The notes beneath the pieces are model-generated. The model ran no database searches. It saw only the letters and a program-made list of their open reading frames with translations, and had not been told where the DNA came from. Shown one piece after another: positions 13,598-21,338 of a stretch of 32,126 nucleotides of DNA; position 1 is the first letter of the stretch, and the number at the start of each line of letters is the position of its first letter. Made by a program: the position numbers and the translations under genes. Source of the stretch: Thermofilum sp. (lineage in GTDB: Archaea; Thermoproteota; Thermoprotei; Thermofilales; Thermofilaceae); NCBI GenBank assembly GCA_020832965.1, contig JAJHRM010000010.1, positions 1 through 32,126 of the forward strand, written 5' to 3'.

Positions 13598-15151
13598 GTG
13601 AGGAAATCGCTAACGATTTCAAAGTACCTTACGCTCAATACATTCAGCATTTTGCGAAGTGGTAAAGCCAAAATCGCCCTAGCTTTGCTAATGGCTGTGA
13701 TCCTATCGCTTTACGTGTCTGTGCTGGCATCGACTATTCTCAACCGCTCCGCTTGGGAAAGCGCCAGGAAAGCAATTCGCTTGCCAGGGATAACGAAGAC
13801 CACGGTTGTAGAGACGCTGGCAGCTTTCCAGGCTCTTTCACTGCTTGCTGTGACTATTCTTCCAAGAAGGGACATCACGGTCTCTGAGCAGGCCGAGTAC
13901 GAGGTCCTCTTGACACTGCCTGTTACAATGCAGGAATACATGCTCGGGCGCTCGCTACACTCAGTAGTGCAGTCAGTTCTTGTGCAGTCAGTCTTCATTG
14001 TTCCCGGGGCTTTTTACGCGGCGGTATACTCGCAGGGCAACACTCTGAAGGTTGCCTTGTTCCCAGCGGCTCTCCTCCTCTGGATAATCTTCACAGAGAG
14101 TTTAGAGCGCTTGATCAGCTGTATCAAGGTGGCTACTGGAAAAGACAAGGCAATCAGGGGCTTTGCACTGGCCTACGTCCTCCTCGCAGCCCTGGAGTTC
14201 GCCGTTTCCCGGACCTTCCACTTGCTTACTGCTCCAACCATTCTGGCTGTGCAGCCTCTTGTACACTGCTTTACAGCACAGGAGCCCGTTGGTCAGGTAG
14301 CCTGGGAGCTGGTTTTGCTCGGGCTGGTCACCCTTGCTCTCATGTGCCTGCAGTATATGGTCTCTTCCCGTATTCGCCCGGAGAATGTTAAGCCACTTTC
14401 CGGGAAGGCTGCAATTGTAAGGCTTGGGGTCCGGCTCGCCAACCTGAGCTTTTACTCTGAGAAGCCTGAAGCCAGCATGTTTAAGGTTTTACTGCTTCGC
14501 CCCCTGCTGGGGGTTCAGGGACTGATCCTGGCATCCGGTCTCGTAGCTTCACTTTTCGCCGGCATGGCTGTGAGGGGGCTTTTCCCAGTGCTGGACCCCT
14601 ACTCGATCGTAGCGTTTGCAGTGATACTCATACTAATGATCACGCTGGTCGAGCTTCAGCTATCCATACAGGAAGACTTGTCTCCCATCTGGCTATACAG
14701 GGTAAGCATGAGCAACCTCAAGCCACTTGCAAGAATACTTACAGCTAAGATTTCCCTGTACACGCTTTCTTCCTTCCTGGCTGGTGGGCTGTTCCTCCTC
14801 AGCTCGACAGGGGAATGCGAGTCCCTCCTCTTGCCAATAGTCTCGCTGCCCTCCTCCGTCCTCACAGCCTTACTTACGCTTGGGGTGGTGGCAGTAGCTA
14901 TGACTAGGAGGAGGATAGTTAGATTTTCCTCCAGGGGCTTCTACCTCATAGAAGACACGCTGGCACTAATCATCCTCGCAATTTCAGTCTCACTATCAAG
15001 CCTCAGCGTGGCACTCTTCCAGATGCTACATGGCTACACGAAAGAGCTACTCCTCCTCTCAGCAGTAACACCTGTCGCTGCAGTGGTGCTCTACTTTGTA
15101 GGCACAGAGATTACTGGCGACATGCTGACTGAGAGGGACGTCTCGTCTTAA
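13598..15151 (+). CDS. Large ABC transporter permease, about 12 TM helices
   Basis: 517 aa. GTG start at 13598 directly abuts the ATPase stop, showing co-translation. Around twelve hydrophobic stretches are visible, from IALALLMAVILSLYVSVLA near the N-terminus to SAVTPVAAVVLYFVG near the C-terminus, arranged as two sets of six. The cytoplasmic motif EYEVLLTLPVTMQEYMLGR after the second helix resembles the E-L-L-x-x-L-P coupling element of ABC-2-like permeases, and a related pattern is less clear in the second half. It looks like a tandem-duplicated permease working as a monomer with its ATPase dimer (inference). Substrate unknown. Confidence 0.8.
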   Translation: MRKSLTISKYLTLNTFSILRSGKAKIALALLMAVILSLYVSVLASTILNRSAWESARKAIRLPGITKTTVVETLAAFQALSLLAVTILPRRDITVSEQAEYEVLLTLPVTMQEYMLGRSLHSVVQSVLVQSVFIVPGAFYAAVYSQGNTLKVALFPAALLLWIIFTESLERLISCIKVATGKDKAIRGFALAYVLLAALEFAVSRTFHLLTAPTILAVQPLVHCFTAQEPVGQVAWELVLLGLVTLALMCLQYMVSSRIRPENVKPLSGKAAIVRLGVRLANLSFYSEKPEASMFKVLLLRPLLGVQGLILASGLVASLFAGMAVRGLFPVLDPYSIVAFAVILILMITLVELQLSIQEDLSPIWLYRVSMSNLKPLARILTAKISLYTLSSFLAGGLFLLSSTGECESLLLPIVSLPSSVLTALLTLGVVAVAMTRRRIVRFSSRGFYLIEDTLALIILAISVSLSSLSVALFQMLHGYTKELLLLSAVTPVAAVVLYFVGTEITGDMLTERDVSS

Positions 15152-15178
15152 AGCAACTTTAAAATCAATTGAAGACAA

Positions 15179-15184
15179 TTTTTT
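15179..15184 (+). terminator. Possible T-run terminator after the ABC permease
   Basis: Six consecutive T bases follow 28 bases after the permease stop, just behind a CAATTGAAGACAATT inverted element. Archaeal RNA polymerase often stops at such T-runs. Weak on its own. Confidence 0.35.
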
Positions 15185-15575
15185 GGCCGTGCTCCAACCT
15201 GCGTCTACGCTGGGCACAGGGCTTCGGAGCAGCGCTTTAGGAGACTAAGAGCTCCAACGCAGAGGTGCGCCGAAGAAACGCATCTGCGCTCAATTGAGCT
15301 CGCGCGCTGAATAACCTAGCCCATTTGCGTATCAGCTCCAGGTTTTCCTTCAAGTTTTAGCATCTTTTGAATGTCTAGGTAACCGCGCGGAGATGCTGAG
15401 GCTGCTTTCCTCCTCTCCATAGGGCTAAGGAATTGTAAATTACGCCATGCTTCTATTTTTGCTTTATTTCCTGAGAACCTTCAACTTCACATTGCTGGCA
15501 GTGCTCTTTTATGTACAGAGCTTTCTGAAGAGAGCTGTCAGCATTTTTTAACAACTTTGTTAATTACATAAAGCA
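15185..15575. other. Gene-poor interval with a strong hairpin before the hydrogenase operon
   Basis: No convincing reading frame in this stretch. It contains a strong imperfect hairpin: arm 15258-15269 (CGCAGAGGTGCG) pairs with 15279-15288 (CGCATCTGCG), giving ten base pairs with a GG bulge and a 9-nt loop. A second pairing, GGAGC at about 15225 with GCTCC at about 15251, sits next to it. A structured RNA or long leader is possible. The last 80 bases are A/T-rich and hold the operon promoter. Confidence 0.4.
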
Positions 15576-15585
15576 TTTTTTTAAA
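15576..15585 (+). promoter_or_regulatory. Likely promoter of the hydrogenase operon
   Basis: TTTTTTTAAA is centred roughly 32 bases before the ATG at 15614, allowing a short leader. No other promoter-like element is seen until the end of the five-gene operon. Confidence 0.5.
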
Positions 15586-15613
15586 GCTGGGAAATAAAGG
15601 CTCCTGAGCCCGC

Positions 15614-16111
15614 ATGATTGCTGGTGAATTGCCAGATCGCATGTTTGAAGGCGTTGTGAAAACTCCTCACGGCCTTTTTGAGACCTTGAGGAGAATTCAG
15701 GCGATTTACGGCTACCTGCCGCCCGAGGGAGTAAGGAGAGCCGCGGAATACGCGGGGATCCCACTTGCACAAGCCTACAGCGTAGCCACGTTTTACCCTC
15801 AGTACAGCCTAGAGCCGATAGGCAAGTACAGGGTCCTTGTGTGCACAGGCATCAGTTGCCACTTGCGAGGGAATAATTTAAACATCGGGTTCCTTCGTTT
15901 GCTCCTCGGACTAACGTCGGGGCAGAAGACTACGAAGGACAAGCTTTTCTCTATTGAGGAAATAGGCTGCCCCGGATGCTGCAGCATAGCACCTGTCGTT
16001 GTTATCCATAGGCCAGACGGCAGCAACGAGTTCGTGGGGAGAGCTGACCCGCGCGCCTTGCATGCGCTTATTGAGCGCTACCGTAGGCAGGAGACTGGTG
16101 GTAGCAAGTGA
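15614..16111 (+). CDS. NuoE/HydC-like thioredoxin-fold [2Fe-2S] subunit
   Basis: 165 aa. An N-terminal helical bundle (LRRIQAIYGYLPPEGVRRAA) is followed by a thioredoxin-like fold carrying a [2Fe-2S] cluster with Cys77-x4-Cys82 (CTGISC) and Cys119-x3-Cys123 (CPGCC), the full NuoE set. In complex I, NAD-reducing and bifurcating hydrogenases this subunit pairs with the NuoF-type flavoprotein. It is the first gene of the five-gene hydrogenase operon; its stop overlaps the GTG of the NuoF-like gene. Length matches NuoE/HndA. Exact homologous group (HoxE, HydC, HndA) is not decided. Confidence 0.9.
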   Translation: MIAGELPDRMFEGVVKTPHGLFETLRRIQAIYGYLPPEGVRRAAEYAGIPLAQAYSVATFYPQYSLEPIGKYRVLVCTGISCHLRGNNLNIGFLRLLLGLTSGQKTTKDKLFSIEEIGCPGCCSIAPVVVIHRPDGSNEFVGRADPRALHALIERYRRQETGGSK

Positions 16112-18081
16112 GCTGGACGCTACTTGACAAGTGCTGCGAGAAGTGTACTCATTCACTTGAGAACCCGTGCCCCCGCTATATTGAATGCAGGCTCTCCGGC
16201 CCGCTGTGCCACGACGATGAGAAATGCCGGGAGCTGAGGCGCCGAAGACTAGAAGAGCTGCGCTTCGGCGAGAAAGGCGCGAAGATCAAGGTGCCGATAA
16301 CCAGCTGCACACTCGCGGTGGGAGCTGGCGAGGTATACCGCGCAGTTGAGGAAGCTGCAAGAGCGATGAACCTGGAAGTGACAATCACAATATCCGGGTG
16401 CTACGGCCTGGACTTCATAGATCCGTGGCTAGAGCTCGCCGCTAGGGGGATGCCGACTTCGATCTACGCGAATGTTAAAACGTCAGACGTGCCCCAAATA
16501 CTCGAAGAGTACTTCCTCAAGCGCGACGTCAGCGGAGCCTTTGCACTTAAAGAGAGGACTGGCTCAGCGGGTGGGGAGGATAAGGTCCCCTTGCTCGGCG
16601 AGCTGAACTATTGGGCAAAGCAGCATAGATGGGTTTCAAGAAACTGCGGGGTCATTAATCCCGAGTCGCTGGAGGAGTACGTGGCCAGCGGAGGTTATAG
16701 GGGCCTAACTAGGGCGCTCAGCATCGGCCCGGAGAAGGTGATCGACGAAATCCAGAGAAGCGGTCTTAAGGGTAGAAGCGGTGCCTACTTCCCCACAGGT
16801 CTCAAGTGGAGGTTCACGAGACAACAGGCAGCGACGCCGAAGTACGTGATAGCGAATGCACATGAAGGTGATCCGAGCGTATTCGTGAATAGGTTGCTCG
16901 CTGAGAGTGATCCCTTCAGAATTATTGAGGGACTGACGATAGCTGGTTACGCGATCGGGGCTAATCAGGGCTACGTGTTCGTAGGAGCAGAGAAGCCCCT
17001 AATGACCGGACGTCTGCGGAAGGCTGTGGAAGAGGCCAGGCGCTACGGCCTCTTGGGCGGGAACATCCTCGGTTCAGGCTTCGACTTCGATGCTGAGGTT
17101 GTACTAAGCGCTGGAGCCTACGTCTCCGGCGAGGAAACTGCAATTATTGCAGCAATCGAGGGGGAGAGAGCCTGGCCAAGGCAGAGACCGCCGTACCCGT
17201 CTGAAAGAGGTTTATGGGGTAAGCCCACGGTCATCAATAATGTTGAGACACTGGCTCATGCAGCCACGATCATGGCAGAAGGAGCAGAAAAGTTTGCAGC
17301 AGTAGGCTCCGAGAAAACTAAGGGGACTAAGATGTTCTGCGTGACGGGGGCCGTTAGGAGGTCTGGGGTTTACGAAGTACCAGTTGGTACGAGTATCAGG
17401 GTGCTGGTTGAAGAGCTAGCCGGAGGACCCCCTGAAGGCGTAAAGGTGAAGGCAGTTCACATTGGCGATCCGTCAGGCGGCTGCATTCCCACTAGCCTAC
17501 TTGACCTGCCGCTGGAGGACGAGGCTCTGCAAAGGGCCGGTGCAGCCATGGGGAGTGGCGGCATCGTCGTTATCAGCGACGAGAACTGCATAGTAGATGT
17601 AGCTAAATTTTACTTAGCCTTCACTTCTGCGGAGTCGTGCGGCAAGTGCATACCTTGCAGAGTTGGGTTAAGGGTTATGTGGAGCATCCTCGACAAGATC
17701 ACGAGGGGTGAGGGCGCGGAGGAGGATCTCCAGGTTCTGAGTCAGGTGGCAGAGACTGTGAAGTCCTCAAGCTTATGTGCGCTCGGCGGGACAGCGCCAA
17801 ACCCCGTCCTGTCCACGCTCAGGTACTTCATGGACGAGTACCTTGCTCACATACGTGAAAAGCGCTGCCCGGCTCTCGTGTGCAGGGTGCTGATCAGGTA
17901 CAGGATATACGAAGACAAATGCATTGCCTGCGGGCAGTGTGCACAGGATTGCCCGGCTGGCGTGATCTCGGTGACTGAAGGTGGGAAGTACAGGATAAAT
18001 GAGGACGCTTGCATTAAGTGTGGCGTCTGCTACGCTGTCTGCCCGGTGAAAGCCGTGTACAAGGTCTCGGGCGCGGGGTGA
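16108..18081 (+). CDS. NuoF/HydB-like NAD(P)H-dehydrogenase flavoprotein with ferredoxin domain
   Basis: 657 aa, the diaphorase core of the complex. Order: a Cys-rich N-terminal extension (Cys 9, 10, 13, 21, 27, 34, 40); a thioredoxin-like domain (about 60-140) in which only Cys67 and Cys98 of the usual four cluster cysteines remain; the FMN/NAD domain with GRSGAYFPTGLKW (222-234) and SAGAYVSGEETA (334-345); SLBB domain; N3 cluster SCGKCIPC (510-517) plus Cys557 (SSLCALG); and two [4Fe-4S] ferredoxin motifs (Cys605, 608, 611, 615 and Cys635, 638, 641, 645). Bifurcating HydB has this domain order. It would exchange electrons between NAD(P)H and the FeS chain. GTG start overlaps the NuoE-like stop (GTGA). 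Confidence 0.9.
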   Translation: MSWTLLDKCCEKCTHSLENPCPRYIECRLSGPLCHDDEKCRELRRRRLEELRFGEKGAKIKVPITSCTLAVGAGEVYRAVEEAARAMNLEVTITISGCYGLDFIDPWLELAARGMPTSIYANVKTSDVPQILEEYFLKRDVSGAFALKERTGSAGGEDKVPLLGELNYWAKQHRWVSRNCGVINPESLEEYVASGGYRGLTRALSIGPEKVIDEIQRSGLKGRSGAYFPTGLKWRFTRQQAATPKYVIANAHEGDPSVFVNRLLAESDPFRIIEGLTIAGYAIGANQGYVFVGAEKPLMTGRLRKAVEEARRYGLLGGNILGSGFDFDAEVVLSAGAYVSGEETAIIAAIEGERAWPRQRPPYPSERGLWGKPTVINNVETLAHAATIMAEGAEKFAAVGSEKTKGTKMFCVTGAVRRSGVYEVPVGTSIRVLVEELAGGPPEGVKVKAVHIGDPSGGCIPTSLLDLPLEDEALQRAGAAMGSGGIVVISDENCIVDVAKFYLAFTSAESCGKCIPCRVGLRVMWSILDKITRGEGAEEDLQVLSQVAETVKSSSLCALGGTAPNPVLSTLRYFMDEYLAHIREKRCPALVCRVLIRYRIYEDKCIACGQCAQDCPAGVISVTEGGKYRINEDACIKCGVCYAVCPVKAVYKVSGAG

Positions 18082-18087
18082 TTATGG

Positions 18088-18747
18088 ATGGTGAAGGTTA
18101 GAATTGATGAGAAAGTTGTGGACGTGGAGCCGGGCACGACTGTTCTGGAAGCAGCAAAGAGAGCTGGTGTGGAGATACCGAGGCTCTGTGTGATCCCGAG
18201 GCTTTACGAGGGCTCCAGCTGTAGGCTCTGCTTAGTCAAGACGCCTACAGGAAGGATCCTCCCGTCCTGCAACTACCGCGTGTATAGGGATGAGGAGTTC
18301 CTAGCCAATACGTCTGACCTCTGGGAGATTAGGAGAGTTAACCTCGAGCTTCTGCTAAAGTTTCACAGAATAGAGTGCTGGTTGTGCGAGAGGAAGGGTT
18401 CGTGCCCCTTAGCTGAGCTATCGATAGAGCTCTTCGTGGATGGCTTACCTGTGTGCTCGGAGTGCCCGCTGCCGCCGAGCAGGTGTCTCCTACTTAAAGG
18501 TGAGATGTGCCTAGGCATGATAGCACAATCCGGGTGTGGCGCTGAGTGCCTGGCGAGTGGCGGAGAGTGCTGGGGTTGCAGGGGTCCCATAACGCAGGAA
18601 GACGTACTTGAAAGAGCCTTTGCCCGTTACAGGGAGCTTGGCTTTAACGTGAAAGAGGTTTTAAGCAAGGCGGAAATTTACTGGAACTCGGCGCCCGGCT
18701 TTGAAAAAGTCAAAGAGGTCGCTGAAAAGGTGATCAGGTGTGGCTGA
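18088..18747 (+). CDS. HoxU/NuoG-like FeS protein fused to the C-terminal domain of a [NiFe] small subunit
   Basis: 219 aa in two parts. Residues 1-110 are a HoxU/NuoG N-terminus: [2Fe-2S] ligands Cys34, 45, 48, 61 and the His-Cys [4Fe-4S] set His93, Cys97, 100, 106. Residues ~120-219 match the C-terminal domain of group 3 [NiFe] small subunits such as sulfhydrogenase HydD: VCSEC (122-126), CLLLKGEMCLG (133-143), SGCGAEC (148-154), CWGCRGPI (161-168), then the helical tail ending EKVKEVAEKVI. That domain normally binds the medial and distal clusters. So a piece of the small subunit has moved onto the HoxU-like electron carrier. ATG 18088 has GGTG seven bases upstream, six bases after the previous stop; the next gene overlaps by 8 bases. 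Confidence 0.88.
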   Translation: MVKVRIDEKVVDVEPGTTVLEAAKRAGVEIPRLCVIPRLYEGSSCRLCLVKTPTGRILPSCNYRVYRDEEFLANTSDLWEIRRVNLELLLKFHRIECWLCERKGSCPLAELSIELFVDGLPVCSECPLPPSRCLLLKGEMCLGMIAQSGCGAECLASGGECWGCRGPITQEDVLERAFARYRELGFNVKEVLSKAEIYWNSAPGFEKVKEVAEKVIRCG

Positions 18748-20029
18748 GCAGCCGCTGCATGTTTTGATCAAAGAAGTGCCAGCAGTGGCAGGCAGGGTCA
18801 GCGTACGCGTAGAGAAAGGACGCGCCACTGTGCAGGTTGACTTCAGCGTAATGCAGGATCCAAGGTTCTTCGAGCGCTTCCTAAAGGGACGACCAGCGGT
18901 CTACGTGCCGCATGTGATGAGCAGAATCTGCGGAGTCTGCAGCGTAGCACACCTGACTTGCTCGATAAGCGCAGTGGAGAGAGCACTCGGCGTGGAGCCG
19001 AAGCCGGAGGTCCTAGCGCTGCGTGAGCTCGCCAAAGGCTTCGAGATCGTTCAGAACAATCTGGTGCACTTCCTGATGGCTCTCCCCGATTACGTGGAGA
19101 GCAGAGACGTGGTGCAGTTCTCGAAATCTCACCCGGAGCTTTTCACGAAGCTCATGGATCTCAATAGGAGGGTTCTTAATGCGTACAGGAGAATCTGTGG
19201 GCGTTTCATCCACACCCCCAGCTTGGGCGTGGCGAGCCACAACAAGCCGATTACAAGGCGGGAGCTAGAGTACGTCGGGAAGGAGATGTCCCGCGTCTCC
19301 GGGGAGCTTACCGACCTAGCCAGCAGCCTCGCCGATGTCTGGAGCCCAGTAGCGCAGGGCTTCAAAGATCCTGCCCCCAACTTCTGCGCATTAAATTCTT
19401 CGGGGAGGGTGTACCCAATGTTTGCCAGAGAACTGCTGTTCTCCGACGGTCTGGTTGTGAGCGCTGAGAGGTATGGAGAGGTTATCGAGGAGCACAAGCC
19501 AATTCACTCGAATGCGAAAATCGCTCTCTACAGGGGGAGGCCCTTTTACGTAGGCTCCAGAGCTAGGCTGCAAGCCCACTCATCTTTGCTAACAGATGAA
19601 GCCCGAAGCCTTATTAGAACTCTAGCCGTGGACTTCACGAATCCGTTCGACAACGTAAAGGCACAGTACGTGGAGGCTGCATACCTTTCCGCCCTGCTAG
19701 CGGAGAAGGCTTTAGAGCTTGCAAGCCAGCTTAAAAGCGGGGTTGCTCACTTCCACGTGGATAAGGTTCCCTGCGCCAACGGCGAGGGGGTGGGGTTGGC
19801 GGAGGCTCCCAGAGGTGTGCTGATCCATCACTACAGGATCAGGGACGGCAAGCTTGAGTGCGCAAATGTGATTACTCCAACTGTAATGAATGCTAGGCAC
19901 ATTGAGGTTGTGGGGGAGGCTCTTGTGCCCTGGGCGCTGAGCAGGGAGGCTAGTGAGGCGCAAGTGAGGGGGCTTGTCGCTGCTTTAGTTCGAGCTTACG
20001 ACCCCTGCCTGCCGTGCTCGGTCCATTGA
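18740..20029 (+). CDS. [NiFe] hydrogenase large (catalytic) subunit
   Basis: 429 aa. Both nickel-binding motifs are intact: L1 RICGVC (62-67) with His71 after it, and L2 DPCLPCSVH (421-429). The catalytic site reversibly splits H2. The protein ends exactly at the His of L2, where other large subunits are cut by a maturation endopeptidase, so no C-terminal peptide is encoded. Overall length and the compact N-terminus suggest group 3 (cytoplasmic, NAD(P)/F420/ferredoxin-linked), in keeping with the NuoEF-like neighbours and the absence of a Tat signal. The GTG start lies within the previous gene (8-base overlap); the next gene starts one base after the stop. Confidence 0.93.
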   Translation: MAEQPLHVLIKEVPAVAGRVSVRVEKGRATVQVDFSVMQDPRFFERFLKGRPAVYVPHVMSRICGVCSVAHLTCSISAVERALGVEPKPEVLALRELAKGFEIVQNNLVHFLMALPDYVESRDVVQFSKSHPELFTKLMDLNRRVLNAYRRICGRFIHTPSLGVASHNKPITRRELEYVGKEMSRVSGELTDLASSLADVWSPVAQGFKDPAPNFCALNSSGRVYPMFARELLFSDGLVVSAERYGEVIEEHKPIHSNAKIALYRGRPFYVGSRARLQAHSSLLTDEARSLIRTLAVDFTNPFDNVKAQYVEAAYLSALLAEKALELASQLKSGVAHFHVDKVPCANGEGVGLAEAPRGVLIHHYRIRDGKLECANVITPTVMNARHIEVVGEALVPWALSREASEAQVRGLVAALVRAYDPCLPCSVH

Positions 20030-20030
20030 G

Positions 20031-21320
20031 GTGGTTAAGTTGAGGGTTGCATTCTTCGGTTTTGGATCCTGCGAGGGGTGCCGGTACAGGGTAGTTAACG
20101 AGCTGCACAAGCTAACAAGCGTAGGTGGTATTGAGATCATGAGAGAGCCACTCTTAGGCTTATCACCGGATGCTGAATACGATGTAGCGGTCATAGAGGG
20201 CGCTGTTGGCACGCGCGACTTCGAAGAAGTGAGGAAGATTAGGGAGAGAGCAAGGCTAGTGGTAGCCCTGGGTAGCTGTGCGATGCTTGGTGGGGTCTCG
20301 TCTCTAGGCTACAGGCTCGGCTTACGAGTCGAGGAGTACGTAAAGGACGGTTACACAGATGCCCTACCCATCCACCAAGTGATCAGGGTTGACAGCTATG
20401 TCAGGGGGTGCCCTGCCAGCGTGGACGAGTTAGTGCGCGTACTGAAGAACCTAGCAGCCGGGTTCCCGCCATCCAGGTACGAGCGACGCTTCAAGTACGA
20501 GAGGACTACCGACATCTTGCTAGACGATGGTTTCCTAAGGCTAGATGCTGGCAAGTGCATTGTGTGTGGTAGGTGCGTGGATGTGTGTGCCCAACTGGGC
20601 GTTTATGCTCTTACGCAAGCATTTAGGAGCTACTCCGTGATTGTGACCACACCGATGCAGCTGCCATTCCTCGAGGCTGGCTGTATAAGGTGCGGTCTCT
20701 GCACTGCTTACTGCCCAGTCTCGGCGCTCACATACAGGAGCGACGTCGAGGAGGCACTTAAACTGGCTGAGCATAGTGGAAGGGTTGTTGCTGAGCGCTT
20801 AGCTCTGGAAGCCGCTGCCGATGTCCTGGGAGTAAAACCAGGCCAGGTTGCATCACTGCTTAGGGAGCTGGGCTTCAGTGAAATTGAGGTTGTAGACCCC
20901 CTAGCATTGGCATCCGGTGCGGGGGGCTTAATCCCCCTTAGCGCAGCGGAGGAGAGGTGGGTTAGGCAGAGAATCCCCGAGGCGTCCAAGCTCCTAAGGC
21001 CCCATGTGAGACTTCCTGCTGCTAAGGACACGGTGGTCATCACTGCGTGCCTAGCCCGGAAGGAGGACCATGCGCCTACGATCACCGTCCACGAGCTTGT
21101 TGAAGTCGCGAAGGGGTCTAGAGTCGTGTTGGAAGATTTGCCGGACGAGCCACTGAGGTCAGCTCCTGTAGGTGGTGTAGAGGTTGCGGTGGGGCCGGGG
21201 GAATGCAGAGCTGCTGTAGAAAGCTACGTGAAAAATCCCTCAGGTACGATAGTCCTACAAATATGCCCAGGCGGCTGTGCACGAGGCTCGGGGATGACCT
21301 ACAAACTGCTGTGCCCATGA
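20031..21320 (+). CDS. Chimeric hydrogenase subunit: [NiFe] small-subunit domain + 2[4Fe-4S] + degenerate [FeFe] H-cluster domain
   Basis: 429 aa. Residues 1-145 are the N-terminal domain of a [NiFe] small subunit: Cys14, Cys17 (GSCEGC), Cys83 (GSCA) and Cys127 (RGCP) bind the proximal [4Fe-4S]. Residues 170-235 carry two [4Fe-4S] motifs (Cys176, 179, 182, 186; Cys218, 221, 224, 228) in the style of [FeFe] hydrogenase HydA. Residues ~237-429 follow the HydA catalytic domain in shortened form: SDVEEALKLA, LRELGFSEIEVVD, then L1 region LSAAEERWV (HydA: TSCCPxW, both Cys lost), L2 ITACLARKE (HydA: MPCxxKKxE, Cys340 and Lys344 kept), TVHELVEVAK (HydA: TTRELA) and L3 ICPGGCARGSG (Cys412 and 416 kept). 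It pairs with the large subunit; GTG start one base after it. Confidence 0.85.
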   Translation: MVKLRVAFFGFGSCEGCRYRVVNELHKLTSVGGIEIMREPLLGLSPDAEYDVAVIEGAVGTRDFEEVRKIRERARLVVALGSCAMLGGVSSLGYRLGLRVEEYVKDGYTDALPIHQVIRVDSYVRGCPASVDELVRVLKNLAAGFPPSRYERRFKYERTTDILLDDGFLRLDAGKCIVCGRCVDVCAQLGVYALTQAFRSYSVIVTTPMQLPFLEAGCIRCGLCTAYCPVSALTYRSDVEEALKLAEHSGRVVAERLALEAAADVLGVKPGQVASLLRELGFSEIEVVDPLALASGAGGLIPLSAAEERWVRQRIPEASKLLRPHVRLPAAKDTVVITACLARKEDHAPTITVHELVEVAKGSRVVLEDLPDEPLRSAPVGGVEVAVGPGECRAAVESYVKNPSGTIVLQICPGGCARGSGMTYKLLCP

Positions 21321-21338
21321 TGGGGGCACGTTGAAGTC

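Noticed and set aside
15564..15770. 68-codon minus-strand frame over the hydrogenase promoter
   Set aside because: Overlaps the start of the NuoE-like gene and its promoter; composition not protein-like.
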